Shown piece by piece: positions 63,232 to 64,000 of a stretch of 64,000 nt of DNA (positions are counted from its first letter, which is position 1; every line of letters begins with the position of its first letter). The notes beneath the pieces are model-generated. The model did no database searches, was not told the origin of the DNA, and saw nothing but the letters and a program-made list of their open reading frames with translations. Origin of the DNA: Phytoactinopolyspora halotolerans (GTDB lineage: Bacteria; Actinomycetota; Actinomycetes; Jiangellales; Jiangellaceae); contig NZ_JAAGOA010000007.1 in assembly GCF_010550675.1 (NCBI RefSeq), positions 62,001 to 126,000 on the forward strand, written 5' to 3'. A program made the translations under genes and the position numbers.

Positions 63232-63354
63232 GCGTGATCACCAATCTGCTTGAGAAGTGAGAGATGAGGACAGAACCGCCCCGCGGGACGCGCCGCGCGA
63301 ACGCCTCCCGTGAGGGTGAACTACGGATGATGAGGGGTGCGGTGGTGTTCTAAA

Positions 63355-63990
63355 TCAGGTGTTGCGCCGCTCCAGGTCTTCCATGGTGACGGGAACCCCG
63401 GGCAGCACTGACCGGGCGGGATTGTGCAGGCCGTCCACGAATAGCTGCAGGTGGCGACGGGCGTATCGCTCAACGAAATCGCAGCCGGTCCCGGCCAGTG
63501 GCCTGCTCAGCTGAGCGATCGCCACCATCAGATCACCGAGGGCGACGTCGGGTCGCAGCTGGCCGGACCGTCGCGCCCGTTCCATCAGTGCGTTGATGGC
63601 GTCTTCCACGCGACGACGGATCGCCACGAAGTCGGGGGCGCTCTTGTCGAAGTCTTCCATGATCATCGAACACAGTGCGCTGGGCCCTTCCTCAGCCGCG
63701 TCGTAGATGAACGCCCGCAACGCCTCGAACGGATCGCCGTCGGCATCCAGGGCGACCTCCGCCCGCTCGGCGACCCGCGTCATCGTGTGCAGGACAACCT
63801 GCCGCAGGAGCTCCGCTCGGTTGTCGAAGTGGCGGTAGACCGTCGCGTTCCCGACGCCGGCGCGATGCGCGATGGTGTCGAGCGGCACGTCCGGGCCGAA
63901 CTCGCCGATCACCTCGCGCGCCGCCTCGACGATCCGCTCCCGATTGCGAGAGGCATCTGCCCGCATGCCCGCCTTGCGTGGCGCGGTCAT
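63355..63990 (-). CDS. TetR/AcrR family regulator
   Basis: 211 residues. The HTH is VPLDTIAHRAGVGNATVYRHFDNRAELL at about 35-62. The C-terminal ligand domain resembles those of SbtR/TetR-type drug-sensing regulators (VERYARRHLQLFVDGL). It precedes the MFS exporter on the same strand and probably controls it. The ATG at 63990 could be replaced by an ATG eight codons later. The promoter lies beyond the window. Confidence 0.9.
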   Translation of the reverse strand: MTAPRKAGMRADASRNRERIVEAAREVIGEFGPDVPLDTIAHRAGVGNATVYRHFDNRAELLRQVVLHTMTRVAERAEVALDADGDPFEALRAFIYDAAEEGPSALCSMIMEDFDKSAPDFVAIRRRVEDAINALMERARRSGQLRPDVALGDLMVAIAQLSRPLAGTGCDFVERYARRHLQLFVDGLHNPARSVLPGVPVTMEDLERRNT

Positions 63991-64000
63991 CGTCCCGGTC

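Overview
High-GC actinobacterial chromosome segment. The support is the conserved rplU-rpmA-obg-proB, proA, nadD and rsfS genes, many GTG/TTG starts, leaderless-type promoters, and HisKA_3/LuxR, FCD-GntR and LacI regulators. The carbohydrate gene load suggests a soil- or plant-associated filamentous actinomycete. A Jiangella-like lineage is only a guess.

Layout. 1-2.9 kb: end of an ABC-2 exporter ATPase, its permease, and a two-component system. 2.9-3.54 kb: decayed recombinase DNA abutting tRNA-Ala(GGC). 3.66-6.7 kb: an MmpL-type exporter with a 26-bp operator and a TetR regulator. 6.8-10.6 kb (minus strand): phosphatase, rsfS, nadD, a 48-aa membrane protein, proA, second phosphatase. 10.7-13.15 kb: secreted Asp-box protein and a CorA channel. 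13.2-19.9 kb: complete type I Wadjet anti-plasmid operon (jetABCD), divergent from a DUF234 ATPase/nuclease-like gene preceded by a perfect 14-bp dyad. 21.5-31.2 kb: GH84 glycosidase, coiled-coil protein, sulfotransferase, and a sulfatase / tripartite tricarboxylate transporter / 2-hydroxyacid dehydrogenase / GntR cassette. 31.2-31.8 kb: non-coding repeats with a possible integrase remnant. 31.8-35.2 kb: proB, obg, rpmA, rplU. 35.3-37.0 kb: PolX/PHP. 37.1-60.7 kb: carbohydrate island with FCD-GntR, GH20, GH29, two LacI regulators, GH127, an LplABC-type importer, YesL, GH31, GH95 with a fucolectin module, and a ribose-type ABC importer. 60.8-64 kb: DUF2344 protein, MFS exporter and TetR.

How the parts fit. 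GH29, GH95, GH20, GH84, GH31 and GH127 could strip fucose, GlcNAc, xylose and arabinose from fucosylated plant or animal glycans, and the two ABC systems would import the products. A shared quasi-palindrome (core GTCGGATG) lies upstream of the GntR gene and in both divergent glycosidase promoter regions, pointing to one GntR regulon. In many actinobacteria the DUF2344, rplU, rpmA, obg, proB, proA, nadD and rsfS genes lie close together. Here they are separated by two accessory blocks of about 22-25 kb, one carrying Wadjet and the other the glycan genes. No intact mobile element, CRISPR array or rRNA gene was seen.
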